NCBI GenBank assembly: GCA_021156245.1
Contig: JAJNBO010000137.1
Location: forward strand, 1 to 6,811
Direction of reading: 5' to 3'
Source: Ramlibacter sp.
GTDB lineage: Bacteria > Pseudomonadota > Gammaproteobacteria > Burkholderiales > Burkholderiaceae_C
DNA: 6,811 nt
Of this stretch, positions 1-6,811 are shown piece after piece (positions within the stretch are counted from its first letter, which is position 1; the number at the start of each line of letters is the position of its first letter). The position numbers and the translations under genes are program-made. Under the pieces are notes generated by a model. It ran no database searches. It was not told the origin of the DNA and saw nothing but the letters and a program-made list of their open reading frames with translations.

Positions 1-222
1 TTCCCCGAACGCTTCGCCGAGGAGATCTTCCGCTACCTCAGCATCCCGCCGAACGAGTTCCCCCAGGCGAGCCGCATGTTCGAGCAGCCACTGATGACGC
101 GCGAGTACTTCATGAAGCTCGCCGACACCTTCCGCTCGCCGCACCTGTGGCAATGGTCCGACGGGAAGTGGTCGCTGCGCGATGCGGTGTACCACCCCAG
201 GCACCTGGCGCCAGCGGCCTGA
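1..222 (+). CDS. N-acetyl sugar amidotransferase (WbuX/PseA/WbpG family), C-terminal fragment
   Basis: Only the last 73 codons are present. The frame is open from base 1 and stops at TGA 220-222, and the gene starts upstream of the window. The family are ATP-dependent, PP-loop-type enzymes that convert an N-acetyl group on a nucleotide- or CMP-linked sugar to an acetamidino group, using ammonia. The ATP-binding loop is not in the window. The visible evidence is the C-terminal signature FRSPHLWQWSDGKWSLRDAV (about residues 46-65 of the fragment), which resembles the family tail pattern of 'FRSPHLW', a polar turn, then 'W.L'. The HisF and HisH homologues immediately downstream, with only 7 bases between, are the invariant partners of this family in saccharide loci. 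That context strengthens the call considerably. Which sugar it modifies cannot be read from this fragment; a legionaminic-type acid or its precursor is inferred from the neighbours. Confidence 0.82.
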   Translation, partial: FPERFAEEIFRYLSIPPNEFPQASRMFEQPLMTREYFMKLADTFRSPHLWQWSDGKWSLRDAVYHPRHLAPAA

Positions 223-229
223 AGACGGC

Positions 230-991
230 ATGAGCAACCTGCGCATCATCCCGCGGCTGGACATCAAGGGGCCGAACCTCATCAAGGGCATCCACCTCGA
301 GGGGCTCCGGGTGGTGGGCGATCCGCAGGAGTTCGCGCTGCGCTACTACGAGGCCGGTGCGGACGAACTGGTCTACATGGACATCGTGGCCAGCCTGTAT
401 GGCCGCAACAACCTGAGCGACATCATCCGCCGCACCGCGGACCAGGTCTTCATCCCCATCACCGTAGGCGGCGGCATCCGTTCCGTGGACGATGCGCGGC
501 ACATCCTGCGCTCCGGCGCCGACAAGGTCGCGATCAACACCGCGGCCATCGCACGCCCCGAGCTGGTCACGGAAGTGTCGCGCCGCTTCGGCTCGCAGGC
601 GATGGTGCTGTCCATCGAGGCCAAGCAGGTCGCGCCGGGCAAGTGGGAGGCGTACACGGACAACGGCCGCGAGCGGACCGGCCTGGACGTACTCGAATGG
701 GTGAAGCGCGGCGTCGAACTTGGCGCCGGGGAGGTGCTGCTCACGTCGGTGGACCGCGAAGGCACGCGCAAGGGCTTCGACATCGAGCTCGTGCGCAAGG
801 TGAGCGAAGCCGTGCCGGTGCCGGTGATCGCCAGCGGTGGCATGGGCACGCTGGAACATTTCGTCGAGGCGGCGCGCATCGGCAAGGCCGATGCGGTGTC
901 GATGGCCGACGTGCTGCACTACAAGCGGCTCACCATTCCCGAAATCCGTGCCGCGGCCCTGGAAGCCGGACTCGGCGTGCGGAAAGCCTGA
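230..991 (+). CDS. hisF: HisF-like acetamidino-modification protein (WbuZ/HisF2/AglZ type)
   Basis: A 253-residue (beta/alpha)8-barrel protein of HisF length. It begins at ATG 230, seven bases after the amidotransferase stop. An in-frame ATG at 182 is rejected because it would overlap that gene and add residues unlike the family N-terminus. HisF hallmarks are Asp11 in IPRLDIKG, Asp51 in YMDIVAS, the phosphate-binding VGGGIRS (79-85), LTSVDREGT (171-179) and ASGG (201-204). The position matching the general acid/base Asp130 of true HisF is Glu130, in LSIEAK. WbuZ-type proteins are HisF paralogues found with a HisH homologue and an N-acetyl sugar amidotransferase in glycan loci. They are proposed to form a glutamine-dependent ammonia source for that enzyme, and were reported as not strictly required for its activity. 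No other histidine-biosynthesis gene is present here. A role in histidine synthesis is therefore unlikely, though it cannot be excluded from sequence alone. Confidence 0.93.
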   Translation: MSNLRIIPRLDIKGPNLIKGIHLEGLRVVGDPQEFALRYYEAGADELVYMDIVASLYGRNNLSDIIRRTADQVFIPITVGGGIRSVDDARHILRSGADKVAINTAAIARPELVTEVSRRFGSQAMVLSIEAKQVAPGKWEAYTDNGRERTGLDVLEWVKRGVELGAGEVLLTSVDREGTRKGFDIELVRKVSEAVPVPVIASGGMGTLEHFVEAARIGKADAVSMADVLHYKRLTIPEIRAAALEAGLGVRKA

Positions 992-1638
992 TGGCGCAGC
1001 GCATCACGCTCCTGGACTATGGCATGTGCAACATGCTGAACGTCGCGCGCGCCTTCGAGCACGCGGGCGCGGAGTTGCACATCACGGAAGACCCGGCCGA
1101 TGTGGCCAGGGCGGACAGGCTGGTCGTTCCGGGCGTCGGCGCCTTCCGGGACAGCATGAAGGAAGTGGATGTGCGCGGCTTCGGCGATGCGATCCGCCGC
1201 TACGTCGATACCGGCCGTCCGCTGTTGGGCATCTGTGTCGGCATGCAGATCCTGTTCGAGGGCAGCGAGGAATTCGGCGATCACCCGGGGCTGGGCATCC
1301 TGCGCGGCCAAGTGCGGGCGATCCCCAGGGCGACGACGGCGAACGCGCCGCAGCGCGTGCCGCACATCGGTTGGAACCACCTCCTGGAGCCGGAGCAGGG
1401 GCGCGACTGGGCCGGCACCTTGCTAGAGCCCTTGAAGGGCAGGGAGCCGGCGGTGTACTTCGTGCATTCCTTTGCGGCGCAGCCGTCGGACGCGGCGGAT
1501 CGACTCGCCGACTGCGTGTATGGCGGGCACCGCATCTGCGCCGTGGTCCAGCGCGGCAACGTCATGGCCACCCAGTTCCATCCCGAGCGCAGCGGCGAAA
1601 CCGGACTGGCAGTCGTTCGCCAATTCGTGGCGTCATGA
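991..1638 (+). CDS. hisH: HisH-like glutamine amidotransferase subunit (WbuY type)
   Basis: A 215-residue class I glutamine amidotransferase. It hydrolyses glutamine and passes ammonia to its HisF-like partner. The triad is visible: nucleophile Cys82 in GICVGMQ, with His197 and Glu199 in QFHPERS. The oxyanion-strand motif PGVGAF is at 47-52, and the HisH-typical YFVHSF is at 156-161. It is slightly longer than many HisH proteins (about 200 residues), with the extra length around 113-150. The start ATG 991 shares one base with the hisF stop (TGATG), and GGAAAG at 981-986 can serve as the ribosome binding site, so the pair is probably translated in a coupled way. The context (sugar amidotransferase and sialic-acid-like genes) points to acetamidino-group formation on a glycan rather than histidine synthesis. 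The catalytic residues are intact, so glutaminase activity is expected. Confidence 0.93.
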   Translation: MAQRITLLDYGMCNMLNVARAFEHAGAELHITEDPADVARADRLVVPGVGAFRDSMKEVDVRGFGDAIRRYVDTGRPLLGICVGMQILFEGSEEFGDHPGLGILRGQVRAIPRATTANAPQRVPHIGWNHLLEPEQGRDWAGTLLEPLKGREPAVYFVHSFAAQPSDAADRLADCVYGGHRICAVVQRGNVMATQFHPERSGETGLAVVRQFVAS

Positions 1639-2336
1639 AAATTCTCGCGCTCATCCCCGCCCGTGGCGGCTCCAGGCGGCTGCCGGGCAAGAACGTGCGC
1701 CCCTTCCTCGGGCGGCCGCTGGTCCAGTGGTCGGTGCGTTTCGCCCGCGAGCTCGGCGTGTTCGAGCGCGTTCTGGTCTCCACCGACGACGAGGGCATCG
1801 CGCGCTGTGCGCAGGAAGCCGGCGGCGAGGTTCCCTTCCTTCGCTCCGCGGAGCTGGCGAGCGACACCGCGTCTTCATCCTCCGTCGCCATCGACGTCCT
1901 GCAGCGCGAGCAGGCGGCCGGCCGCGCGTACGACTGGGTCGCGCTGCTGCAACCCACGTCCCCCTTGCGGGACGCGGTGCGCTGGCACACCGCGCTTGCG
2001 CTCGCCCGGCAGGGCGCCTGCGACGCGATCGTCGGGGTGTCGCCGGCGCGCGACCATCCACACCACGTGCTGAGGCTCGCGGCGGACGACGCCGTGCTGC
2101 CCTGGGACGACGCCGCCGGCTTGCGCCAGCGCACGCAGGATCTCCCGCCCGCCGTGCGCATCAACGGCAGCCTCTACCTGGTGCGGGCTTCCGTGCTGTT
2201 GTCGCAGGACACCTTCTTTCCCGCCGCGACCCGCGGTATCGTCTGCGACCAGCCCTGGGAAGGGGTGGACATCGATACCGAGGCAGACTGGGTGGTGGCG
2301 GAGGCGCTGGCCCGCCACTACGGAAGGCAGGGATGA
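1635..2336 (+). CDS. neuA: CMP-nonulosonate (legionaminate/sialate) cytidylyltransferase
   Basis: A 233-residue cytidylyltransferase of the NeuA/LegF family. It activates a nine-carbon 2-keto sugar acid with CTP to give the CMP donor and pyrophosphate. The N-terminal nucleotide-binding signature IPARGGSRRLPGKN is at 7-20. LLQPTSPLR is at 104-112, RINGSLYLV at 175-183, and the metal-binding aspartates Asp211 and Asp213 are in EGVDIDTEAD. The form LPGKN is typical of the NeuA/LegF group rather than PseF. ATG 1635 overlaps the hisH stop by four bases (ATGA). The preceding bases show no strong Shine-Dalgarno, so coupling to hisH translation is likely. The protein lacks any C-terminal extension such as the esterase domain of some NeuA proteins. 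The substrate is inferred from neighbours as a legionaminic-type acid; Neu5Ac remains possible. Confidence 0.92.
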   Translation: MKILALIPARGGSRRLPGKNVRPFLGRPLVQWSVRFARELGVFERVLVSTDDEGIARCAQEAGGEVPFLRSAELASDTASSSSVAIDVLQREQAAGRAYDWVALLQPTSPLRDAVRWHTALALARQGACDAIVGVSPARDHPHHVLRLAADDAVLPWDDAAGLRQRTQDLPPAVRINGSLYLVRASVLLSQDTFFPAATRGIVCDQPWEGVDIDTEADWVVAEALARHYGRQG

Positions 2337-3364
2337 GCACCTTCATCATCGCGGAGGCGGGCGTCAACCACAACGGCGACGAGGCGCTCGCGCTGCAGCT
2401 GGTGGAAACCGCGAAGGAATGCGGCGCCGATGCCGTCAAGTTCCAGACCTTCGATGCCGACAAGCTGGTGCTGCACGGCGCGGAGAAGGCCGAGTACCAG
2501 AAGCGCCAGACCGGCGGTGGCGACCAGCACGCCATGCTCAAGGCGCTCGAGCTCTCCCGGGAGGCCCACCGTCGCGTCCACCAGCGCTGCACGGAATTGG
2601 GCATCGAGTTCATGTCGACGCCGTTCGACGAGGACGCGGCGGACTTCCTGCTGCAGTTGGGGATGGCGCGCATCAAGGTGCCCTCCGGCGAGATCACCAA
2701 CACGCCCTTCCTGGAGTTCCTGGCCGCGAAGGACGTCCCGATGATCGTCTCGACGGGCATGGCATCGTTGTCCGAAATCCTGGAGGCCGTGCGCACGATC
2801 TCGGCCACGCGGCAGCGCAAGGGCTTCCAGGCGTCGATGAAGGACATGGTGACGGTGCTGCATTGCACGTCCAACTATCCGGCCAGCTACTCCGACGTGA
2901 ACCTGCGCGCCATGGCCACGATCGCGCGCGCCACCGGGCTGCCGATCGGCTACTCGGACCATACGACGGGCATCGCGGTCCCGGCCGCGGCCGTGGCTCT
3001 GGGCGCCACGGTCATCGAGAAGCATTTCACCCTGGACCGAGGCCTGCCCGGCCCCGACCACGCCGCCTCGCTGGAGCCGCGCGAGTTGTCCGCGATGATC
3101 GGCCAGGTCCGCGCGATCGAGGCCGCCATGGGTTCGGACGTGAAGGAGCCGACCGCCTCCGAGCTGCCGGTGCGATCGCTGGTCAGGCGCAGCGTCACCA
3201 CCGTGCGCGACGTCGCGGCAGGGGCGACGCTGCAGTTGTCGGACGTGGCAGTGCTGCGCCCCGGCACCGGCATCCCACCACGCGATCGGGACCGCGCGGT
3301 CGGCAAGCGCGCGCGGAAGGCGTTGGCCGCGGGAACCACGCTCCAATGGTCGGATCTCGAATGA
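2333..3364 (+). CDS. neuB: NeuB/LegI-type nonulosonic acid synthase with SAF domain
   Basis: A 343-residue, full-length enzyme that condenses phosphoenolpyruvate with an N-acylated mannosamine-type sugar to give a nonulosonic acid. The N-terminal TIM barrel (about 1-270) shows AEAGVNHNG (7-15), KFQTF (36-40), FMSTPFDED (93-101), HCTSNYP (177-183) and GYSDHT (206-211). It also shows EKHFTLDR (229-236) and GPDHAASLEP (240-249). His210 and His231 match the two metal-ligand histidines known in NeuB. The C-terminal SAF (antifreeze-like) domain covers about 285-343 and includes LRPGTGIP (308-315). AEAGVNHNG and STPFD are the NeuB/LegI forms; pseudaminate synthases usually differ at these places. 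ATG 2333 overlaps the neuA stop by four bases. It is preceded by a good ribosome binding site, GGAAGG, at 2322-2327. Whether it makes Neu5Ac or legionaminic acid cannot be settled from motifs; context favours the latter. Confidence 0.94.
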   Translation: MSTFIIAEAGVNHNGDEALALQLVETAKECGADAVKFQTFDADKLVLHGAEKAEYQKRQTGGGDQHAMLKALELSREAHRRVHQRCTELGIEFMSTPFDEDAADFLLQLGMARIKVPSGEITNTPFLEFLAAKDVPMIVSTGMASLSEILEAVRTISATRQRKGFQASMKDMVTVLHCTSNYPASYSDVNLRAMATIARATGLPIGYSDHTTGIAVPAAAVALGATVIEKHFTLDRGLPGPDHAASLEPRELSAMIGQVRAIEAAMGSDVKEPTASELPVRSLVRRSVTTVRDVAAGATLQLSDVAVLRPGTGIPPRDRDRAVGKRARKALAAGTTLQWSDLE

Positions 3365-4497
3365 TGCAGCGGCGCATCTGCTACGTCAGCGGCACCCGCG
3401 CCGACTTCGGCCTCATGCAGTTCACGTTGCGGGCGATCCAGGCGCATCCGGCGTTGCGGCTGGAAATCGTCGCGACCGGCATGCACCTGTCGGCGGCGCA
3501 CGGCAACACCGTTCGGGAGATCGAGGGCAGCGGCCTGCCGATCCGGGCAACGGTTCCGGTGGACATGGAGCCGGCCACCGGCGCCACCATGGCGCGCAAC
3601 ATCGGCCGGATGCTGCAAGCCTTCTCCACGCTGTGGGAGGAGCAGCCGCCGGACATCGTGCTGCTGCTCGGCGACCGCGGCGAGATGCTGGCGGGCGCGC
3701 TGGCGGCCATCCACCTGAACATCCCCGTTGCGCACATCCACGGCGGCGAGCGCTCCGGCACCGTCGACGAGCCGGTGCGGCACGCGATCACCAAGCTCGC
3801 GCATCTGCATTTCAGCGCGACGAACGACGCGCGCGAGCGCGTGGTGCGGATGGGCGAGTCGCCGCAGCGCGTGTGGGTCACCGGCGCACCGGGACTCGAC
3901 GGCTTGAAGGAACTGGCGACCCGGTCCCGCGCGGAGCTGGCGCGCGAAGCGGGCTTCGACGCGGCCCGGCCCATGGCTCTGTTCGTCTTCCATCCCGTGT
4001 TGCAGGAGGCCGATGCAGCAGGCACGCAGGCTTGCGCGATCCTGGACGCGCTCGCGGCGCAGGGCGTGCAGGTCATGGCGCTGCTGCCGAATGCCGACGC
4101 CGGCAGCGAGGGCATCCGGACCGTCCTGCAGCAGCGTGGTGCGGGGGGGTCGCTGCGCCTGGCGACGCACCTGCCCCGCGCCGAATTCGCAAGCTGGATG
4201 GCTGCCGCGGACGTCATGGTCGGCAACTCCAGCGCCGGCATCATCGAGGCCGCCACTTTCGGCACGCCGGTCGTCAACATCGGCCTGCGCCAGAACCAGC
4301 GCGAACGCAATGCCAACGTCACCGACTGCGGCGCCGAGGCCGCGGCGGTCGACGCCGCCGTGCGCCAGGCGCTGGGTCACGGGAAGTATCCAGCCCACAA
4401 TGCCTACGGAAACGGTGCCACCGGCCCGCGCATCGCGCAGTTGCTGGCGGACGTACCGCTGGACGCAGCCCTCATGATGAAGACCAATGCCTACTGA
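3361..4497 (+). CDS. neuC: NeuC/LegG-type hydrolysing UDP-sugar 2-epimerase
   Basis: A 378-residue protein of the GT-B-fold UDP-GlcNAc 2-epimerase superfamily, hydrolysing branch. It releases UDP while inverting C2, giving ManNAc or, in legionaminic pathways, 2,4-diacetamido-2,4,6-trideoxymannose. Motifs seen are GTRADFGL (11-18), LLGDRGEML (102-110), HIHGGERSG (125-133) and [19 protein letters not shown] (136-154). FHP is at 210-212 and [11 protein letters not shown] at 287-297. By analogy with WecB, Asp105, Glu130, Glu137 and His211 are the likely catalytic-site residues. Two start codons are adjacent (ATGATG). ATG 3361 overlaps the neuB stop by four bases and ATG 3364 by one, and neither has a strong Shine-Dalgarno. 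A run of seven G lies at 4143-4149 inside codons 261-263, but the frame is intact. The PglD- and PglE-like neighbours favour UDP-diacetylbacillosamine as substrate over UDP-GlcNAc. Confidence 0.92.
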   Translation: MMQRRICYVSGTRADFGLMQFTLRAIQAHPALRLEIVATGMHLSAAHGNTVREIEGSGLPIRATVPVDMEPATGATMARNIGRMLQAFSTLWEEQPPDIVLLLGDRGEMLAGALAAIHLNIPVAHIHGGERSGTVDEPVRHAITKLAHLHFSATNDARERVVRMGESPQRVWVTGAPGLDGLKELATRSRAELAREAGFDAARPMALFVFHPVLQEADAAGTQACAILDALAAQGVQVMALLPNADAGSEGIRTVLQQRGAGGSLRLATHLPRAEFASWMAAADVMVGNSSAGIIEAATFGTPVVNIGLRQNQRERNANVTDCGAEAAAVDAAVRQALGHGKYPAHNAYGNGATGPRIAQLLADVPLDAALMMKTNAY

Positions 4498-5112
4498 CCG
4501 GATCCTCCTGCTCGGTGCCGGCGGCCACGCCAAGGTGGTGCTCGACGCACTGCTGGCGGGTGGCCGCACGCGCGACGGCATCGACGTCGTGGACGACGCG
4601 CCGCACCTGCAGGGCCGCGACTTCCTCGGCGCCGCCATCCTGGCGCCGGGCGCGACCGCTGCTGCACGCTTCCACGTCGCGATCGGCGACGGCCGCGTCC
4701 GCGAGCGGCCGTTCGCCGCCCTGTCCGCGGCGGGCCTGCAGCCCCTGACGGTGCTGCATCCAGCCGCCGTCATCTCGGCGCTGGCGGCCGTCGGGTCGGG
4801 CAGTTTCATCGCTGCGCTGTCGGTGGTGGGGCCCGAGGCGCGCGTGGGCGAATGCGTCGTCGTCAACCACGGCGCCATTGTGGACCACGACTGCGAAGTC
4901 GGCGCCTTCACGCACATCGCCCCCAACGTCACGCTCGGCGGTGCCGTGCGCATCGGCCGGCGTGTCCTGCTCGGCGCGGGCGCGACGGTGCTGCCCGGCG
5001 TGCGGGTGGGGGACGACTGCACGATCGGGGCCGGCGCCGTGGTCACCCGCGACGTTCCCTCCGGCGCAACCTGGGTTGGCGTTCCAGCGGCGCCGCATCC
5101 TGGAAAGACCAA

Positions 5113-5116
<4 letters not shown>
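4487..5116 (+). CDS. PglD/NeuD-family sugar N- or O-acetyltransferase
   Basis: A 209-residue acetyl-CoA-dependent acetyltransferase. The N-terminal nucleotide-sugar-binding half starts with a Rossmann-like [17 protein letters not shown] (6-22). The C-terminal half (about 95-200) consists of hexapeptide repeats forming a left-handed beta-helix, ending in the family's WVGVPA (196-201). In [17 protein letters not shown] (127-143), His134 matches the catalytic His125 of Campylobacter PglD. His143 matches the second conserved His near the acetyl-CoA site. PglD, about 195 residues long, N-acetylates the 4-amino group of UDP-4-amino-6-deoxy-GlcNAc. NeuD proteins of the same family act on sialic acids. 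The aminotransferase immediately downstream favours the PglD-like N-acetylation role, but O-acetylation is a real alternative. ATG 4487 overlaps the end of the epimerase gene by 11 bases, the longest overlap in the operon. Confidence 0.9.
5102..5107 (+). promoter_or_regulatory. Ribosome binding site deciding the GTG start at 5113
   Basis: GGAAAG lies five bases before GTG 5113, inside the last codons of the acetyltransferase gene. It supports the GTG start, which also gives the four-base stop/start overlap (GTGA) seen elsewhere in this operon. The next in-frame candidate, ATG 5131, lies 18 bases further on and would break the overlap pattern. Confidence 0.6.
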
Positions 5117-6579
<1,463 letters not shown>

Positions 6580-6580
6580 C

Positions 6581-6585
6581 AGGGA
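6581..6585 (+). promoter_or_regulatory. Ribosome binding site for the sugar transferase gene
   Basis: AGGGA sits in the 13-base gap after the aminotransferase stop, seven bases before ATG 6593. It is the only start in the window, other than the first gene's neighbour, that does not overlap the gene before it, so it depends on its own ribosome binding site. Confidence 0.6.
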
Positions 6586-6592
6586 CGCGCGG

Positions 6593-6811
6593 ATGAAGCG
6601 GTTGTTCGACCTGCTGCTCGGAGCGCTCCTGTCGGTGGTGCTGGCCGTGCCGATGCTGCTGGTGGCGCTGGCGGTGCGCATCACGTCGGAAGGGCCGATC
6701 CTCTACTGGTCGGACCGGGTCGGCCTGCGCAACCGCATCTTCCGCATGCCGAAGTTCCGCACGATGCGCATCGACACGCCCGCCGTCGCGACCCACCTGC
6801 TGGCCGATCCG
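6593..6811 (+). CDS. Initiating sugar-phosphate transferase (bacterial sugar transferase family), N-terminal fragment
   Basis: The first 73 codons of a polyprenyl-phosphate sugar-1-phosphate transferase (WcaJ/PglC superfamily); the gene runs out of the window. The start KRLFDLLLG is followed by a hydrophobic segment (about 5-29) containing Pro20, as expected for the membrane-inserted helical hairpin of this family. SEGPILYWSDRVG (32-44) and the amphipathic FRMPKFRTMRID (50-61) match the family's 'GP...RVG' and 'KFRTM' motifs. The catalytic Asp-Glu pair would lie beyond the window. Such enzymes act at the inner face of the cytoplasmic membrane. They load the first sugar phosphate onto undecaprenyl phosphate, starting assembly of an O-antigen, capsule or protein glycan. 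The preceding PglD- and PglE-like genes suggest UDP-diacetylbacillosamine as donor, as with PglC, but only part of the protein is visible and substrate is inferred. The gap to the previous gene is 13 bases. Confidence 0.88.
   Translation, partial: MKRLFDLLLGALLSVVLAVPMLLVALAVRITSEGPILYWSDRVGLRNRIFRMPKFRTMRIDTPAVATHLLADP

Noticed and set aside
182..229. Upstream ATG extension of the hisF-like gene
   Set aside because: It would overlap the amidotransferase and add 16 residues absent from the family. ATG 230 gives the canonical N-terminus with Asp11 in the right place.
110..919. Minus-strand open frame opposite the hisF-like gene
   Set aside because: It mirrors the codon pattern of the real gene and is rich in His, Arg and Ala. 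It has no domain signature and no plausible ribosome binding site context.
230..1638. Reading the hisF/hisH pair as part of a histidine operon
   Set aside because: No other his gene is present, the pair is embedded between a sugar amidotransferase and sialic-acid-like genes, and the HisF-like protein has Glu130 in place of Asp.
1635..3364. Pseudaminic acid pathway (PseF/PseI) instead of legionaminic/sialic type
   Set aside because: The cytidylyltransferase has LPGKN, and the synthase has AEAGVNHNG and STPFD, which are NeuA/LegF and NeuB/LegI forms. A NeuC-type hydrolysing epimerase is present rather than PseG.
4852..5112. In-frame upstream extension of the CBS-aminotransferase reading frame
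   Set aside because: It overlaps the beta-helix half of the acetyltransferase in another frame, and its translation is Arg-rich without any motif. GTG 5113 has a ribosome binding site and a stop/start overlap.
6580..6592. Possible terminator or promoter between the aminotransferase and sugar transferase genes
   Set aside because: The gap is only 13 bases, holds a ribosome binding site, and shows no inverted repeat with a T-run or promoter-like boxes.

Overview
This GC-rich window is one strand of a surface-glycan biosynthesis locus. All genes are on the + strand, and both ends cut through genes. The base composition, dense GC-ending codons and tightly packed operon suggest a high-GC proteobacterium, possibly a betaproteobacterium of the Burkholderiales. 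That placement is an impression from composition and gene style, not a measured result.

Layout. Positions 1-222 hold the C-terminal end of an N-acetyl sugar amidotransferase (WbuX/PseA/WbpG type). It is followed by HisF-like (230-991) and HisH-like (991-1638) proteins of the acetamidino-modification type, not the histidine pathway. Next come three sialic-acid-like genes: a CMP-nonulosonate cytidylyltransferase (1635-2336), a NeuB-type nonulosonate synthase (2333-3364) and a NeuC-type hydrolysing UDP-sugar 2-epimerase (3361-4497). These are followed by a PglD/NeuD-type left-handed beta-helix acetyltransferase (4487-5116) and an unusual CBS-pair plus PglE-like aminotransferase fusion (5113-6579). 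The last gene is the start of an initiating sugar-phosphate transferase (6593 to the window end). No stretch longer than 13 bases lacks a gene. I see no internal promoter or terminator, tRNA, repeat array, CRISPR or mobile element.

How the genes fit together (inference from families). A UDP-4-keto-6-deoxy-GlcNAc made by a 4,6-dehydratase not seen here would be aminated by the CBS-aminotransferase. The PglD-like enzyme would then N-acetylate it, giving UDP-N,N'-diacetylbacillosamine. NeuC would convert this to a 2,4-diacetamido-2,4,6-trideoxymannose, NeuB would condense that with phosphoenolpyruvate, and the cytidylyltransferase would give a CMP-legionaminic-acid-type donor. The amidotransferase with its HisH/HisF ammonia supply would turn an N-acetyl group into an acetamidino group. 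The same UDP-diNAcBac could also feed the terminal sugar transferase, which would load the first sugar phosphate onto undecaprenyl phosphate. The likely product is an acetamidino-legionaminic-acid-containing O-antigen, capsule or protein glycan.

The most unusual points are the CBS domain pair fused directly to the sugar aminotransferase, and Glu in place of the general acid/base Asp130 of true HisF.
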